A stretch of 64,000 nt of DNA. Source: Sediminicola sp. (GTDB lineage Bacteria; Bacteroidota; Bacteroidia; Flavobacteriales; Flavobacteriaceae). The stretch spans positions 1 through 64,000 of the forward strand of contig JAHEND010000035.1 in assembly GCA_024643325.1 (NCBI GenBank), in the 5' to 3' direction. The position numbers were made by a program, and so were the translations under genes. Positions 1 through 9,767 of this stretch are shown here, in pieces (position 1 is the first letter of the stretch; each line of letters begins with the position of its first letter). The notes under the pieces were generated by a model that did no database searches, had not been told where the DNA came from, and saw only the letters and a list, made by a program, of their open reading frames with translations.

Positions 1-99
1 AAAAGTTTTGAGATTATTCCTCTTTTTTTAAGACCCCATGGGGTAAATAGAATCTGTTTTATTAAATAGTTAAGCATCGTAATATTATATATAACACAC

Positions 100-182
100 A
101 ACCAACACACTTCTCCGCAACCTGGCACAACAACATTCTAATCAAAACAGTTAGAAATTCTTTGTTTAATGTCTCTTTTCCG
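100..182. repeat. Copy 1 of a dispersed intergenic repeat (83-bp core, about 94% identical to 5804..5886)
   Basis: Direct comparison: aaccaacacacttctccgcaacctggcacaacaacattctaatcaaaacagttagaaattctttgtttaatgtctcttttccg matches 5804..5886 with 5 mismatches; weaker similarity continues to about 217. Confidence 0.9.
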
Positions 183-246
183 CATAATACATGAGGCATT
201 CTCTATAAGGGTATTATTGATTCGAAAACAGCGCCATAGAGAGTAC

Positions 247-288
247 AACAACCCTTGTTAATCATCTGATTTTCAAGGGTTTTTTGTT
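247..288. terminator. Possible intrinsic terminator (aacccttg ... caagggtt tttt)
   Basis: 8-bp inverted repeat followed by a T-run; long loop. Confidence 0.4.
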
Positions 289-460
289 TAAATAACCTTT
301 TTCTGGCATCATATTGGCATCAAATGCAATAATAAACTCTTTTCAGGCACAAATTTTATAACCCCAAAAAGTTTCATTGCATCACTAGATTTTATCAGAG
401 GGGTGGGTTTAATAGAAACGGTTTTCTTTTTTGAGGTTGGTTGTGATATTTGTATATAAA

Positions 461-1345
461 CTAGAACCTATACCTAAGCATCATTTCACTAGTATTTGCT
501 CTGAGTGCTGTGCTACTAGTTCTTTGCCCAATCTCATAACCAAAACCTAGATCTATCTGGTTCATCTTTACTTGAATCATTGTAGAGATGTAGTCATTGT
601 TACTTACACCTACCCCTAGACTTAGTTTATTTTTTAAAGTGAGCTTGGCTATAGCTGTAAGCTGATTGGGCGCATCGGCCACCATTCTATACAACATAGA
701 AGGACTTAGTGTAATGGCATTGTTCAGCTTTAAATGAAAACCAGCCGTGGTGTATTGATGAGGCTTGTCTGTAGCTGTGGTAGATAGTCCCTCTGCTTCT
801 TTATAACGTTTTGAGTTAAGCATATTTGGGGTAGAGAGTCCTATAAAATATTTTTCTCCTTTTATTAGTAATCCAACACCCACTAACGGGTTCATATAGT
901 TTTGAATGCTGTTTAAATTGGCATTACTCTCCTGTGTAATTCTATCTAAGCCTCCTATGTCTATATTATTGTAAACCGCACCAGCTTTTACTCCAAGATA
1001 AAGGTTTGTATTACCCCCTAGTGTAAGCTTATAGCTATAGTCTACGGCAACGATTCCTTGATTTTCTATATAGACCCTATCTGTTAAATAACTAATCCCC
1101 CAGGAGGCTTTATTCTTCTCTTTGGTATGGTAGATAAATGAAGCTGCTCTAGGCGCGTCTGTTATTCCAGACCAGGCAGATCTATACTGAAGTCCAGCCA
1201 GTGATCCTTCACTACCGGTATAAGCTGGATTAAATAAACTCATATTCTGCTCAAAGAATAGGAAGTTGGGCTGTTGCTGAGCTTTAACGGCTATGCTTGA
1301 AAGTACTAAGACCGTAAAAGCAAGTGTTTTGATGGTGTTTTTCAT
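461..1345 (-). CDS. PorP/SprF-family type IX secretion system outer-membrane protein
   Basis: Signal peptide, QQPNFLFFEQNMSLFNPAYTGSEG motif and C-terminal beta-strand MLRYRF typical of PorP/SprF. Confidence 0.9.
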   Translation of the reverse strand: MKNTIKTLAFTVLVLSSIAVKAQQQPNFLFFEQNMSLFNPAYTGSEGSLAGLQYRSAWSGITDAPRAASFIYHTKEKNKASWGISYLTDRVYIENQGIVAVDYSYKLTLGGNTNLYLGVKAGAVYNNIDIGGLDRITQESNANLNSIQNYMNPLVGVGLLIKGEKYFIGLSTPNMLNSKRYKEAEGLSTTATDKPHQYTTAGFHLKLNNAITLSPSMLYRMVADAPNQLTAIAKLTLKNKLSLGVGVSNNDYISTMIQVKMNQIDLGFGYEIGQRTSSTALRANTSEMMLRYRF

Positions 1346-1365
1346 TTTGTATTGCTTTTAGTGAA

Positions 1366-4300
1366 TTAGTAAGTAATAAATAACCAGCCTGTAAGTGCCT
1401 TTTCTCCGTTATTAGGATCAACTACATAGTAATATGAAGCTGCAGGTAAAAGGTCTCCGCTGTTTTTATAAGTACCCCGCCAATCGTTTTTATAGCCAAG
1501 CGCAGAAAAAACTTCTTGTGCATTTTTATTGTATATAGTTACCCTAGCATTAGGATAGCGTTCTATATTGATTATTTTCCAGGTATCTTCCAAGCCACCG
1601 CTTCCTGGTGTAAGCGCACCAGAAGCAAAAAGTTTATTATCTTCAAAGCCATCGTTATTGTCATCTGGATCTTCATTATCTCCAATCCCATCATTGTCAG
1701 CATCTGCCCACTCATTTGAATCAAGTGGAAAAGCATCGTTTGAGTCTAAATACCCATCATTGTCGTCGTCTACGTCAAAATTATCTCCAAGACCATCTCC
1801 ATCTGAGTCTAGCCACTCTCTTGGATTATCAGGAAAAACATCTTCAGTATTTAGGTATCCATCACCATCTCTGTCAGGATCAACACAATCTGGAATAAGG
1901 TCGTTATCTTGGTCTGCGGGTTTACTAAATTTATCCAATGGGTCTGAATCACAGGCTAACTCATCTAAATCTGTAAATCCATCATTATCATCGTCTGTAT
2001 CTGCATTGTTACCAATACCATCTGCGTCTGTGTCTGTCCATTCGCTTGAGTCTAATGGAAAAGCATCTTCTGTGTCTACTACACCATCGTTATCATCGTC
2101 TGTATCTACGCAATCTGGAATAGTATCTCCATCAGTATCTAAAGAAATTGAAGAAGCTAATAATGGATCTGAGCCACAGGCTATTTCATCTGTGTCTAAT
2201 TGACCATCCCCATCATCATCCGTGTCTGTATTGTTTCCAATGCCGTCTGCATCTGTGTCTAACCATTCTGTAGCATCTAGTGGAAATGCATCGTTTTCAT
2301 CTAAATAACTATCATTATCATCATCAGTATCTATACAGTTTGGAGTACCGTCTGTATCAGTATCTAGTGGTTTAGATGTTGCATCAAGTGGATCTGAGCC
2401 GCAAGTAGCTTCATCAGTATCCGAAAATCCATCGTTATCATCATCCGTGTCTATACAATCTGGAATGCCATCTAAATCAGTATCGGCCGGGAGGCTAGAA
2501 GCCAAGAGTGGGTCTGATCCGCAAGTAGCTTCATCTGTATCTGAAAAACCATCACCATCGTCGTCTGAATCACATACATTTCCAATGCCGTCTGAATCTG
2601 TGTCTAACTGATTACTATTTGGAGTGTATTCACAGTTGTCAATACTGTTTAAAACTCCATCGTTATCCAAATCGGTGTCTGCATTGTCTCCAATTCCATC
2701 TCCATCAGTATCTGCACTTTCTGTTGCATCTAGTGGGAAAGCATCGTCTGTGTCAGCCACACCATCTCCATCATCATCCGCATCAATCACATCTCCAATA
2801 CCATCGCCATCGGTGTCTAATTGATTGGCATTAGATACTATTGGGGCATTATCACAGACATCTCCGATACCGTCTCCATCAGTGTCTAATTGGTCTGAAT
2901 TAGCTGTTGAAGGGCAGTTGTCTAGATTGTTGGTAATTCCATCTCCATCAGAGTCTTCGTCTATATCATTTACTGTTATTGAGAATGCTTCCTCATATGT
3001 CAATCCTCCCACATCAGTTGTTCTAACCCTAATTGAATATGAGTTTTTAGTTTCATAATCTAAAGCCATATTGGTTAGCAGTAATGTGCTGCTAATTATG
3101 AAACTAGCATTGTCTGTATCTCCAGTACCTGACACTAAAGTGTAAGTATGGGTGTCTCCAGAGTCTGAATCAGTAGTAGAAAGTAGTCCAATAGTTGTAC
3201 CTGTATTTACATTTTCATTTACTGATGAAGAGGTCAGAGAAATGTTTGTTGGAGCTGAGTTACTAGATATCGGTAAAGAAAAAGCTTTTACATAGCCTGG
3301 AGCAGGAGTAGGACTATTAAATTGAATAGCTCCAACAGCTAAAATACTTCCATTATCAGACAATTCAACAGAAGCGCCAAAATTATCTCCTGCCGCTCCA
3401 CCATCTAAATCCCCACCTATCTGAATCCAAGCAGATCCGTTCCATTCATAAATCCTGACGTGTCCTGAATTAGCTCCATTTCTATTAGATCCTACAGCTA
3501 TAATGTTTCCATTAGCTGATAATGAACATTTATCTCCAAACCAATCATCTGCCGCTTCACCATCTAAATCCCCACCTTTCTGAACCCAAGCAGATCCGTT
3601 CCATTCATAAATCCTAACATGACCGGATCTATCTCCATTCCCATCATTCCACCAAGCCCCCGCAGCAAAAATTAAACCATTAGATGATAATGAAATAGAT
3701 GAGCCAAATTGATCTCCTGCCGCTTCACCATCTATATCTAAACCTTTCTGAATCCAATCAGATCCATTCCATTCATAAATCCTAACATGACCGGATCTAT
3801 CTCCATTCCCATCATTCCAAACACCAGTCGCTGCAAAAATTGTTCCGTCAGATGATAATGAAACCCAATAACCAAAATAATCTCCTGCCGCTTCACCGTC
3901 TATATCCAAACCTTTCTGAGCCCATGCAGATCCGTTCCATTCATAAATCCTTACGTGCCCTGAATCAGCACCAGTGGCAGAATTTTTATAAGCCCCAATA
4001 GCTAGAATATTTCCATTAGCTGATAATGAAATGGCATGACCTGAGGCATCTCCTGCCGCTTCACCATATATATCTAAACCTTTTTGAATCCAAGCAGATC
4101 CGTTCCATTCATAAATCCTAACGTGTCCTGAATTAGCTCCATTTCCATCATTACTTCCAGACCCAACAGCTATAATATCTCCATTAGCTGATAATGAAAC
4201 TTGTCTCATATTATCCCCTGCTACTTTTCCATCTATATCCAAACCTTTTTGACTCCAAGTAGCTCCGATCAATTCATAAACCCTGACGTGCCCAGATTTA

Positions 4301-4482
4301 TCTCCATTTCCATCATTCCATTGAGCTCCAAAAGCAATTATATTTCCATCAGCAGATAATGAAATACCCCTACCAGCCATGTCACTATCCGCTTCACCAA
4401 TAATATCTTGACCTAGTTGAGTCTGAGAAAATAGAGATGAATTAAAAATTAGGAAAAACGTAATTAATAAATATTTTTGCAT
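1366..4482 (-). CDS. Large secreted repeat protein: propeller-like repeats, cadherin-like domain, thrombospondin type 3 repeats, T9SS type B (CHU_C-like) sorting domain
   Basis: Repeats SLSANGNIIAVGS..GHVRIYEWNGSAWIQKGLDIDGEAAGD; DTDGDGIGD TSP3 repeats; C-terminal YPNARVTIYNKNAQEVFSALGYKNDWRGTY...LPAASYYYVVD..KALTGWLFITY. Likely start is internal Met (MQKYLLITFF) rather than 4518. Confidence 0.88.
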   Translation of the reverse strand: MQKYLLITFFLIFNSSLFSQTQLGQDIIGEADSDMAGRGISLSADGNIIAFGAQWNDGNGDKSGHVRVYELIGATWSQKGLDIDGKVAGDNMRQVSLSANGDIIAVGSGSNDGNGANSGHVRIYEWNGSAWIQKGLDIYGEAAGDASGHAISLSANGNILAIGAYKNSATGADSGHVRIYEWNGSAWAQKGLDIDGEAAGDYFGYWVSLSSDGTIFAATGVWNDGNGDRSGHVRIYEWNGSDWIQKGLDIDGEAAGDQFGSSISLSSNGLIFAAGAWWNDGNGDRSGHVRIYEWNGSAWVQKGGDLDGEAADDWFGDKCSLSANGNIIAVGSNRNGANSGHVRIYEWNGSAWIQIGGDLDGGAAGDNFGASVELSDNGSILAVGAIQFNSPTPAPGYVKAFSLPISSNSAPTNISLTSSSVNENVNTGTTIGLLSTTDSDSGDTHTYTLVSGTGDTDNASFIISSTLLLTNMALDYETKNSYSIRVRTTDVGGLTYEEAFSITVNDIDEDSDGDGITNNLDNCPSTANSDQLDTDGDGIGDVCDNAPIVSNANQLDTDGDGIGDVIDADDDGDGVADTDDAFPLDATESADTDGDGIGDNADTDLDNDGVLNSIDNCEYTPNSNQLDTDSDGIGNVCDSDDDGDGFSDTDEATCGSDPLLASSLPADTDLDGIPDCIDTDDDNDGFSDTDEATCGSDPLDATSKPLDTDTDGTPNCIDTDDDNDSYLDENDAFPLDATEWLDTDADGIGNNTDTDDDGDGQLDTDEIACGSDPLLASSISLDTDGDTIPDCVDTDDDNDGVVDTEDAFPLDSSEWTDTDADGIGNNADTDDDNDGFTDLDELACDSDPLDKFSKPADQDNDLIPDCVDPDRDGDGYLNTEDVFPDNPREWLDSDGDGLGDNFDVDDDNDGYLDSNDAFPLDSNEWADADNDGIGDNEDPDDNNDGFEDNKLFASGALTPGSGGLEDTWKIINIERYPNARVTIYNKNAQEVFSALGYKNDWRGTYKNSGDLLPAASYYYVVDPNNGEKALTGWLFITY

Positions 4483-4669
4483 GTTTTTTTTTTGAAAAGC
4501 AAAAAAAGAAAATATCATTTTGATTTGTTGTCAATATGAATAAATTTGTAAGAAATGAAACATTTAATTATTGAATGTTATTTATTAAAGTACTCATAAT
4601 CATAACTTTGTATTTTATGTGTATTTTTATTAAAAATCATAAATGAAATATAATTTTGCTTTTTGAAAC

Positions 4670-5770
4670 ATGATATTTATTCTCATATCTCTATTTACGG
4701 GTGCTTTTTGTTTTTTTACAATCTTTACTGTTTTTTCTTTTGGAAGAAATGAAAACCTCTTTAATATCTTCTGGATTGTAGCACTAACCTTAGTGGGATT
4801 TGTAAGGTTATTTCCTTTTTTGAATTACGTTTTGGATGATAGTGGTTATAGTATTTTATTGCCAATATCTACCCTTAGCGTTTATTTTGTACTTCCGTTA
4901 GTTTATTTGAATTTCAAAATAATAATTAGAGGTCAAGTAAATAAAAGCTGGATTATTCATTTGATTGTTCCTATTTTCACTTCAATTTTATTTTTTACCA
5001 TAGCTGAGATACCAAGAACATTTTTTGGAATATTCTTTATTTGTTTCTATCTCTTTTATATGGTTAAGTCTGCTCTCTTAGTTATTAATTATCTTCAAAG
5101 AGTAGATTATAATTTGATTGAGAATTTAAGAAAGAAGAGAATTAAAGTTTATCTCTTAGTATTGTTATTAGCGAAGCTGTCGGGCTTAATTGTTTTGGTT
5201 TTGCAAATACTCAAGTTTATTAGCTCAAAAGAGAACTTTGATTTTAATACTGCTTTAGCTTTAGGTTCAATAGGATGGATTTTAGTTTTAGCTTATACAA
5301 TTCTCAATAAAGACTTAGTGATCTCTAAATCTAAGTTCTCTGGTTTAAAAAATGGAATGATACTTTTTTGGAGCTCAAAAAGTCTTAGAAAAATACAGAA
5401 GAGTGATCGAGCCCTCTATGATAAATTAGATGTGACTTCTTTAATTGATAAAATCCTAAACCTTGAGAGTAAATATGAATTCATAAAAGACAATGAATTA
5501 GACAAAAGATATATTTCAAATACTCTAAAAATTCCTGAGTATCAAGTAAGGCTATTGTTTGCCTATCACAACTTTTTAAGTAGTACAGAGTATAAAAACG
5601 CAATAAAGATTAATCAATCGGTAAGGCTATTAAATAATGGATACTTAGACTCCTTAACGGTAGATTCATTAAGCCAAAAAGTTGGCTTTAAATCTAGAAT
5701 AACTTTTTACAATAATTTTAGAAAGTTTATTGGAGTATCTGTAAGTGATTATGTTAAGTCAACCAACTAA
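4670..5770 (+). CDS. AraC-type transcriptional regulator with N-terminal multi-TM domain
   Basis: Several hydrophobic segments followed by C-terminal HTH (LTVDSLSQKVGFKSRITFYNNFRKFIGVSVSDYVKS). Confidence 0.8.
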   Translation: MIFILISLFTGAFCFFTIFTVFSFGRNENLFNIFWIVALTLVGFVRLFPFLNYVLDDSGYSILLPISTLSVYFVLPLVYLNFKIIIRGQVNKSWIIHLIVPIFTSILFFTIAEIPRTFFGIFFICFYLFYMVKSALLVINYLQRVDYNLIENLRKKRIKVYLLVLLLAKLSGLIVLVLQILKFISSKENFDFNTALALGSIGWILVLAYTILNKDLVISKSKFSGLKNGMILFWSSKSLRKIQKSDRALYDKLDVTSLIDKILNLESKYEFIKDNELDKRYISNTLKIPEYQVRLLFAYHNFLSSTEYKNAIKINQSVRLLNNGYLDSLTVDSLSQKVGFKSRITFYNNFRKFIGVSVSDYVKSTN

Positions 5771-5803
5771 TTGTCACTTTTCATCGTTTATATATACCCT
5801 GAA

Positions 5804-5886
5804 AACCAACACACTTCCCCGCAACCAGGCACAACAACATTCTAATCAAAACAATTAGAAATTCTTTGTTCAATGCCTCTTTTCCG
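5804..5886. repeat. Copy 2 of the dispersed intergenic repeat
   Basis: See 100..182; 78/83 identical bases by eye. Confidence 0.9.
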
Positions 5887-6000
5887 AATAAAGGATAAGA
5901 CAATATCTACAAGGGCATTATACTCTTATTATATTAATAGTATTTTTTTCTTGTTTGTATCTTAGTAAATTGGTTTATCCAAATCTTACTAAAACTACCC

Positions 6001-7680
6001 ATGAAAAAACTACTCTCTCTACTTAGCGTCTTTGCTATTGTTTTGTCTTGTTCTTCTGATGAAACCTCAACACAATTAATTACAAAATATAAGGTTGAAA
6101 TAAGTGCAAGTATTGGGGGATCAGTAAGCACTACTGGTGGTGATTTTCAAAGTGGTTATGTTTTAACTTTCAGTGCTATACCGTCAGAAAATTTCTTTTT
6201 CACTAGTTGGTCAGATGGTTACAGTGAAGCTACAAGAAGTATTTTAATTGAGTCAAATGTAAGTTTAACAGCAAATTTTGAAAAGAAAAAGTATCCTCTA
6301 ATAGTAAATATTGAGGGTAACGGAGAAATAATAGAGGAGATTATTAATGCAGGTAGAACTACAGATTATGACACTGGAACTACTGTTAAGTTAACAGCTG
6401 TTCCTGCAGAGGGATGGGAGTTTATAGGTTGGACAGGAGCTATTAATTCAGATGAATTAGAGATTCAGTTATCAGTTAATGAGTCTAAAGAGGTTAATGC
6501 TTTTTTTACTCAAAATTGTTTAGACAATTTATTGAATTCGATGTCGCCAATTAATCGAACATCATCACATTATAAGCCATACTTTATTCCTTTTTTAAAT
6601 TATTTCCAATTGGCATTTGATTACGCAGTTGAATACTCTTGTAAAAGTATGGTTGGCAAAACATTTTTAAACATTAACAATAACGATATTCCAGATTTAA
6701 TGTTTGTTAAATCAAATGGGTGTAATGAAAATTTAGGGACTATATATGTATTTGTGGATAATTTATTAAAATATGAATTTACTGCACCTCAAGCAATGAC
6801 AAATAAACTATTAAGAGGAGATATTAATGAAGATGGAATTGATGATGTCGTTTTAATTGGAACAGGGCTAGATGCTGAACCCTGGCCTGGTGATCAAAAT
6901 TATATAATGTATTTTTATGAGGATTCATATGAACTAATTAAACTTGATGAAGAATTTGGATATTTTCATACAGGTGCTTTGGGAGACGTAAATAACGATG
7001 GCCACTTGGATATTCTTCCAATTAATCCACAATTAAAAGATTCATATATACATTTCGGTGATGGACAAGGTAATTTCCTTAAACAAAAAGTGTTTGACAA
7101 ATTATACACAACTAATACATTTCAATCTGAGTTATATGATTTTAATGGGGATGGAAAATTAGATATTATAATGGGTGGACATGAATATGTTCTTTGGGAT
7201 TGGCAAACATCAGGAAATAAAATTTTATTAGGAGATGGATTAGGTAATTTTGATATAAATAATCCTATTAAATTACCTGAAATAGATGGTTGGGGAGTAA
7301 TAACTAATTTTAGGATATTTGATCTAGATCAAGATGGGATTGGAGAAATAATTATTACAAGAACTTCTGGCTCAAAAGAAAGTAACGGTAATTTAAGTAG
7401 TGGAGATTATTATTCTGGATTTAAGATTCAAATATTAAAAAATCACAATGGAAATTATATAGAATCAATGTTATTAGATTCACCTGATGGATTTGATGAC
7501 TTATGGGTACAGTGGATTCAAAGCACAAATGTGATTGACATAAACGGGGATTGTATTTTAGACTTAGTGCCAGAATCTGACTACATAAATGATTTTAATT
7601 TCGAAAAGATTAAAATGTATAACAGATTGTACTATGAAGGCAATTCCGATGGGAGTTATTCAATAAAATACGATAAATAA
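6001..7680 (+). CDS. Lipoprotein with InlB B-repeats (divergent) and FG-GAP/VCBS-like repeats
   Basis: Lipobox VLSCSSDE; GGSVSTTGGDFQSGYVLTFSAIPSENFFFTSWSDG type repeats; DINEDGIDDVVLIG / DVNNDGHLDILPI / DFNGDGKLDIIMGG VCBS motifs. Confidence 0.82.
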   Translation: MKKLLSLLSVFAIVLSCSSDETSTQLITKYKVEISASIGGSVSTTGGDFQSGYVLTFSAIPSENFFFTSWSDGYSEATRSILIESNVSLTANFEKKKYPLIVNIEGNGEIIEEIINAGRTTDYDTGTTVKLTAVPAEGWEFIGWTGAINSDELEIQLSVNESKEVNAFFTQNCLDNLLNSMSPINRTSSHYKPYFIPFLNYFQLAFDYAVEYSCKSMVGKTFLNINNNDIPDLMFVKSNGCNENLGTIYVFVDNLLKYEFTAPQAMTNKLLRGDINEDGIDDVVLIGTGLDAEPWPGDQNYIMYFYEDSYELIKLDEEFGYFHTGALGDVNNDGHLDILPINPQLKDSYIHFGDGQGNFLKQKVFDKLYTTNTFQSELYDFNGDGKLDIIMGGHEYVLWDWQTSGNKILLGDGLGNFDINNPIKLPEIDGWGVITNFRIFDLDQDGIGEIIITRTSGSKESNGNLSSGDYYSGFKIQILKNHNGNYIESMLLDSPDGFDDLWVQWIQSTNVIDINGDCILDLVPESDYINDFNFEKIKMYNRLYYEGNSDGSYSIKYDK

Positions 7681-8073
7681 GTCTTTAATTATTCTATCTA
7701 TCATATTATCTATTGCTCCTTGTGTTTGAAGATAGATTCCGTTGGAGTGAATTTGGTTGAGTTTCCTAAGGTTGTAGAGATAGAATTGGTGTTGTTAATC
7801 TTTACGTCTAAACAAAAAATAGTACTCAAATAGTTTAAAAGTAAAAATATGTCCAACATATGTCCAACAGATTAAACAAAAGATTATTTTTTACCATTAA
7901 ATACAGTAGCTCAGTTAATAAACAATAACTTCTGTATTGGAAGTAAAGTGCTATTTGCTAGGTGTAATTAGATTTTAGGATTTTAATCATACGTACTTAA
8001 TTTAGAAATTAAATACTTCTTCTATAACATTTGGATACTTGTATTAAGTGAAAATAAATCAATTTTAGAGCAA

Positions 8074-8427
8074 CTACACCTTAAACTCCAAAAGCCATTC
8101 AAAAGATACGTATTCCAAGCATTTTTCATGAGAGGCTTCTAAAACAACCATAGGGGCCATGCCAGCCTCGTAGGCTTGCTTCCATCTAGACACACACAAA
8201 CACCACTGATCACCAGCTTTTAAACCGGGAAACTGATATTCAGGTCTGGGTGTTTGAAGGTCGTTCCCAACAGATTTGGTATATGCGAGAAAGGCGTCTG
8301 TCATAATAGCGCAAACAGTATGGGTGCCAATGTCTCTCATATCTGTATTACAACAGCCATCTCTGAATGCGCCTGTCATTGGATTGCTGCTACAAGTTTC
8401 TAAAGGAGTTCCTAGTACGTTATTGGC
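8074..8427 (-). CDS. DUF2237 family protein
   Basis: NVLGTPLETCSSNPMTGAFRDGCCNT...GTHTVCAIMTDAFLAYTKSVGNDLQTPRPEYQFPGLKAGDQWCLCVSRW...MVVLEASHEKCLEYV; ORF opens at 8463, likely start internal Met. Confidence 0.85.
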   Translation of the reverse strand, partial: ANNVLGTPLETCSSNPMTGAFRDGCCNTDMRDIGTHTVCAIMTDAFLAYTKSVGNDLQTPRPEYQFPGLKAGDQWCLCVSRWKQAYEAGMAPMVVLEASHEKCLEYVSFEWLLEFKV

Positions 8428-8475
8428 CATGTCATATTTTTTATAAAAATAAGACATATCCACCTATTATAAAGA

Positions 8476-9723
8476 CTAATCTGCTATGTATCCGTGCTCC
8501 CCTTGGTCATTGTCTTTAAAAATAGTTCTTAGGATTTCTTTACTAGGCTTTGAAATGACTGGTGCAAAGTATTTGTTATACAATGCATAGCCCAATGGAT
8601 TGTTTTCTTGAAATCCTTGAGGTGTTTTTGAATTGTCATTCCATTCTGGAGATAAGGAGGCATTTTCCCAAAATTCACTGAAGTCCCACATAGCAAATGT
8701 GATTAAATACTGGTATTCCTTTAACATTACAGCGGCGCCTTCAGGGTCGTTAATGTCTCCATATCCAGGAGAAAAAGTGCCATTATCATAGGCCTCTTTC
8801 ATTGCTTTGAAAAGTTCATTATTTTCCAAATAACCTCTATCCTCCCACTCCATATCTAAGGCCAATTCTGAACCAGTTACACCACCTCTTACCCCAAAAC
8901 GGTGCAAGGTGTGTAAAATATGCTCTAAAATTTCATTTATATCATTGTCTCCAGTAAGTGGACTGTCTCCGTGACTGCTGTTTTTATACCAAACCATGTC
9001 GTCTAACTTTAATCCATCCGAAAAAGGCTCATATTGAGGCCATTCAGTCAAACTATTTGGATCCATAAGAAAATTAGGAGAATAACTATCCCCCCCACCA
9101 TAAGCAATTCTCTGACCTGTTTGAATACCTTCATGCCAACCTGAAACACCAGCAAGCGTTTTTAACATGTTTTCTTGATCCTCTTTATTAATACCCGCTC
9201 CCTCTTTATCTAATAAAAGCTTATACACTTGAGCGGTTTTGTAAATCCAAGTATCTGGCACAGCCTCTTGACCCCCAACAGCACCTGCTGCAATTAGTTT
9301 AACTCCATACACTTCTAGGTAATTTCCAAAAAAGAATTTAGAAGCATCCATTTCAATAATGTCACCACTGTTGTAGTAATTTGCGGTAACAATCACCTGA
9401 AACAATGCTTTTATGGTGGTGTTACTATTTATGGTAAGGCTAATTGAGTTGGTAGTCTCAGAACTACCTTCCCATCCTGTAAATTCATATCCTTCACTTG
9501 GCGTAGCTGTAACCGTCACTGTACTGCCTGTCTCGTATTCTCCACTAATATTATTAACTGTTCCTCCTTCTCCTGCAGTGACACTTAAAGTGTACTTCAC
9601 CACCGGTGCTGGTGTTACAGGTTTGCTAATGGGTGTTGGGTCAGGAATGCTTACAGAGTCTGCGCTATCTGAACTACAAGAAATAAAAAAGGATACAATA
9701 AATATGGTAATGTAACTTTTCAT
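8476..9723 (-). CDS. Lipoprotein with InlB B-repeat and a large uncharacterised C-terminal domain
   Basis: MKSYITIFIVSFFISCSSD lipoprotein signal; GEGGTVNNISGEYETGSTVTVTATPSEGYEFTGWEGSS repeat; about 300-aa C-terminal region with no family I recognise. Confidence 0.75.
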   Translation of the reverse strand: MKSYITIFIVSFFISCSSDSADSVSIPDPTPISKPVTPAPVVKYTLSVTAGEGGTVNNISGEYETGSTVTVTATPSEGYEFTGWEGSSETTNSISLTINSNTTIKALFQVIVTANYYNSGDIIEMDASKFFFGNYLEVYGVKLIAAGAVGGQEAVPDTWIYKTAQVYKLLLDKEGAGINKEDQENMLKTLAGVSGWHEGIQTGQRIAYGGGDSYSPNFLMDPNSLTEWPQYEPFSDGLKLDDMVWYKNSSHGDSPLTGDNDINEILEHILHTLHRFGVRGGVTGSELALDMEWEDRGYLENNELFKAMKEAYDNGTFSPGYGDINDPEGAAVMLKEYQYLITFAMWDFSEFWENASLSPEWNDNSKTPQGFQENNPLGYALYNKYFAPVISKPSKEILRTIFKDNDQGEHGYIAD

Positions 9724-9740
9724 GATTTTGGGATAAATTT

Positions 9741-9767
9741 TAAAAAAACCCTCCTTCACAGAGGGTT
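9741..9767 (-). terminator. Intrinsic-terminator-like hairpin just upstream of the 9723 start codon
   Basis: Minus strand AACCCTC-tgtgaag-GAGGGTT followed by T7; 7-bp perfect stem. Confidence 0.6.

Noticed and set aside
1-15. 15-nt match aaaagttttgagatt to 51332..51346 beside tRNA-Arg
   Set aside because: Matches of this length between two AT-rich positions in 64 kb are expected by chance.
1516-3058. Plus-strand Ser/Pro- and His/Leu-rich ORFs (1568..2203, 1716..1898, 2619..2834, 2624..2824, 2825..3058)
   Set aside because: Antisense of the TSP3 repeat array; low-complexity translation is a by-product of the repeated Asp/Gly codons.
9413-9715. ORF 9413..9715 plus strand
   Set aside because: Antisense to the InlB-repeat lipoprotein, no recognisable domain.
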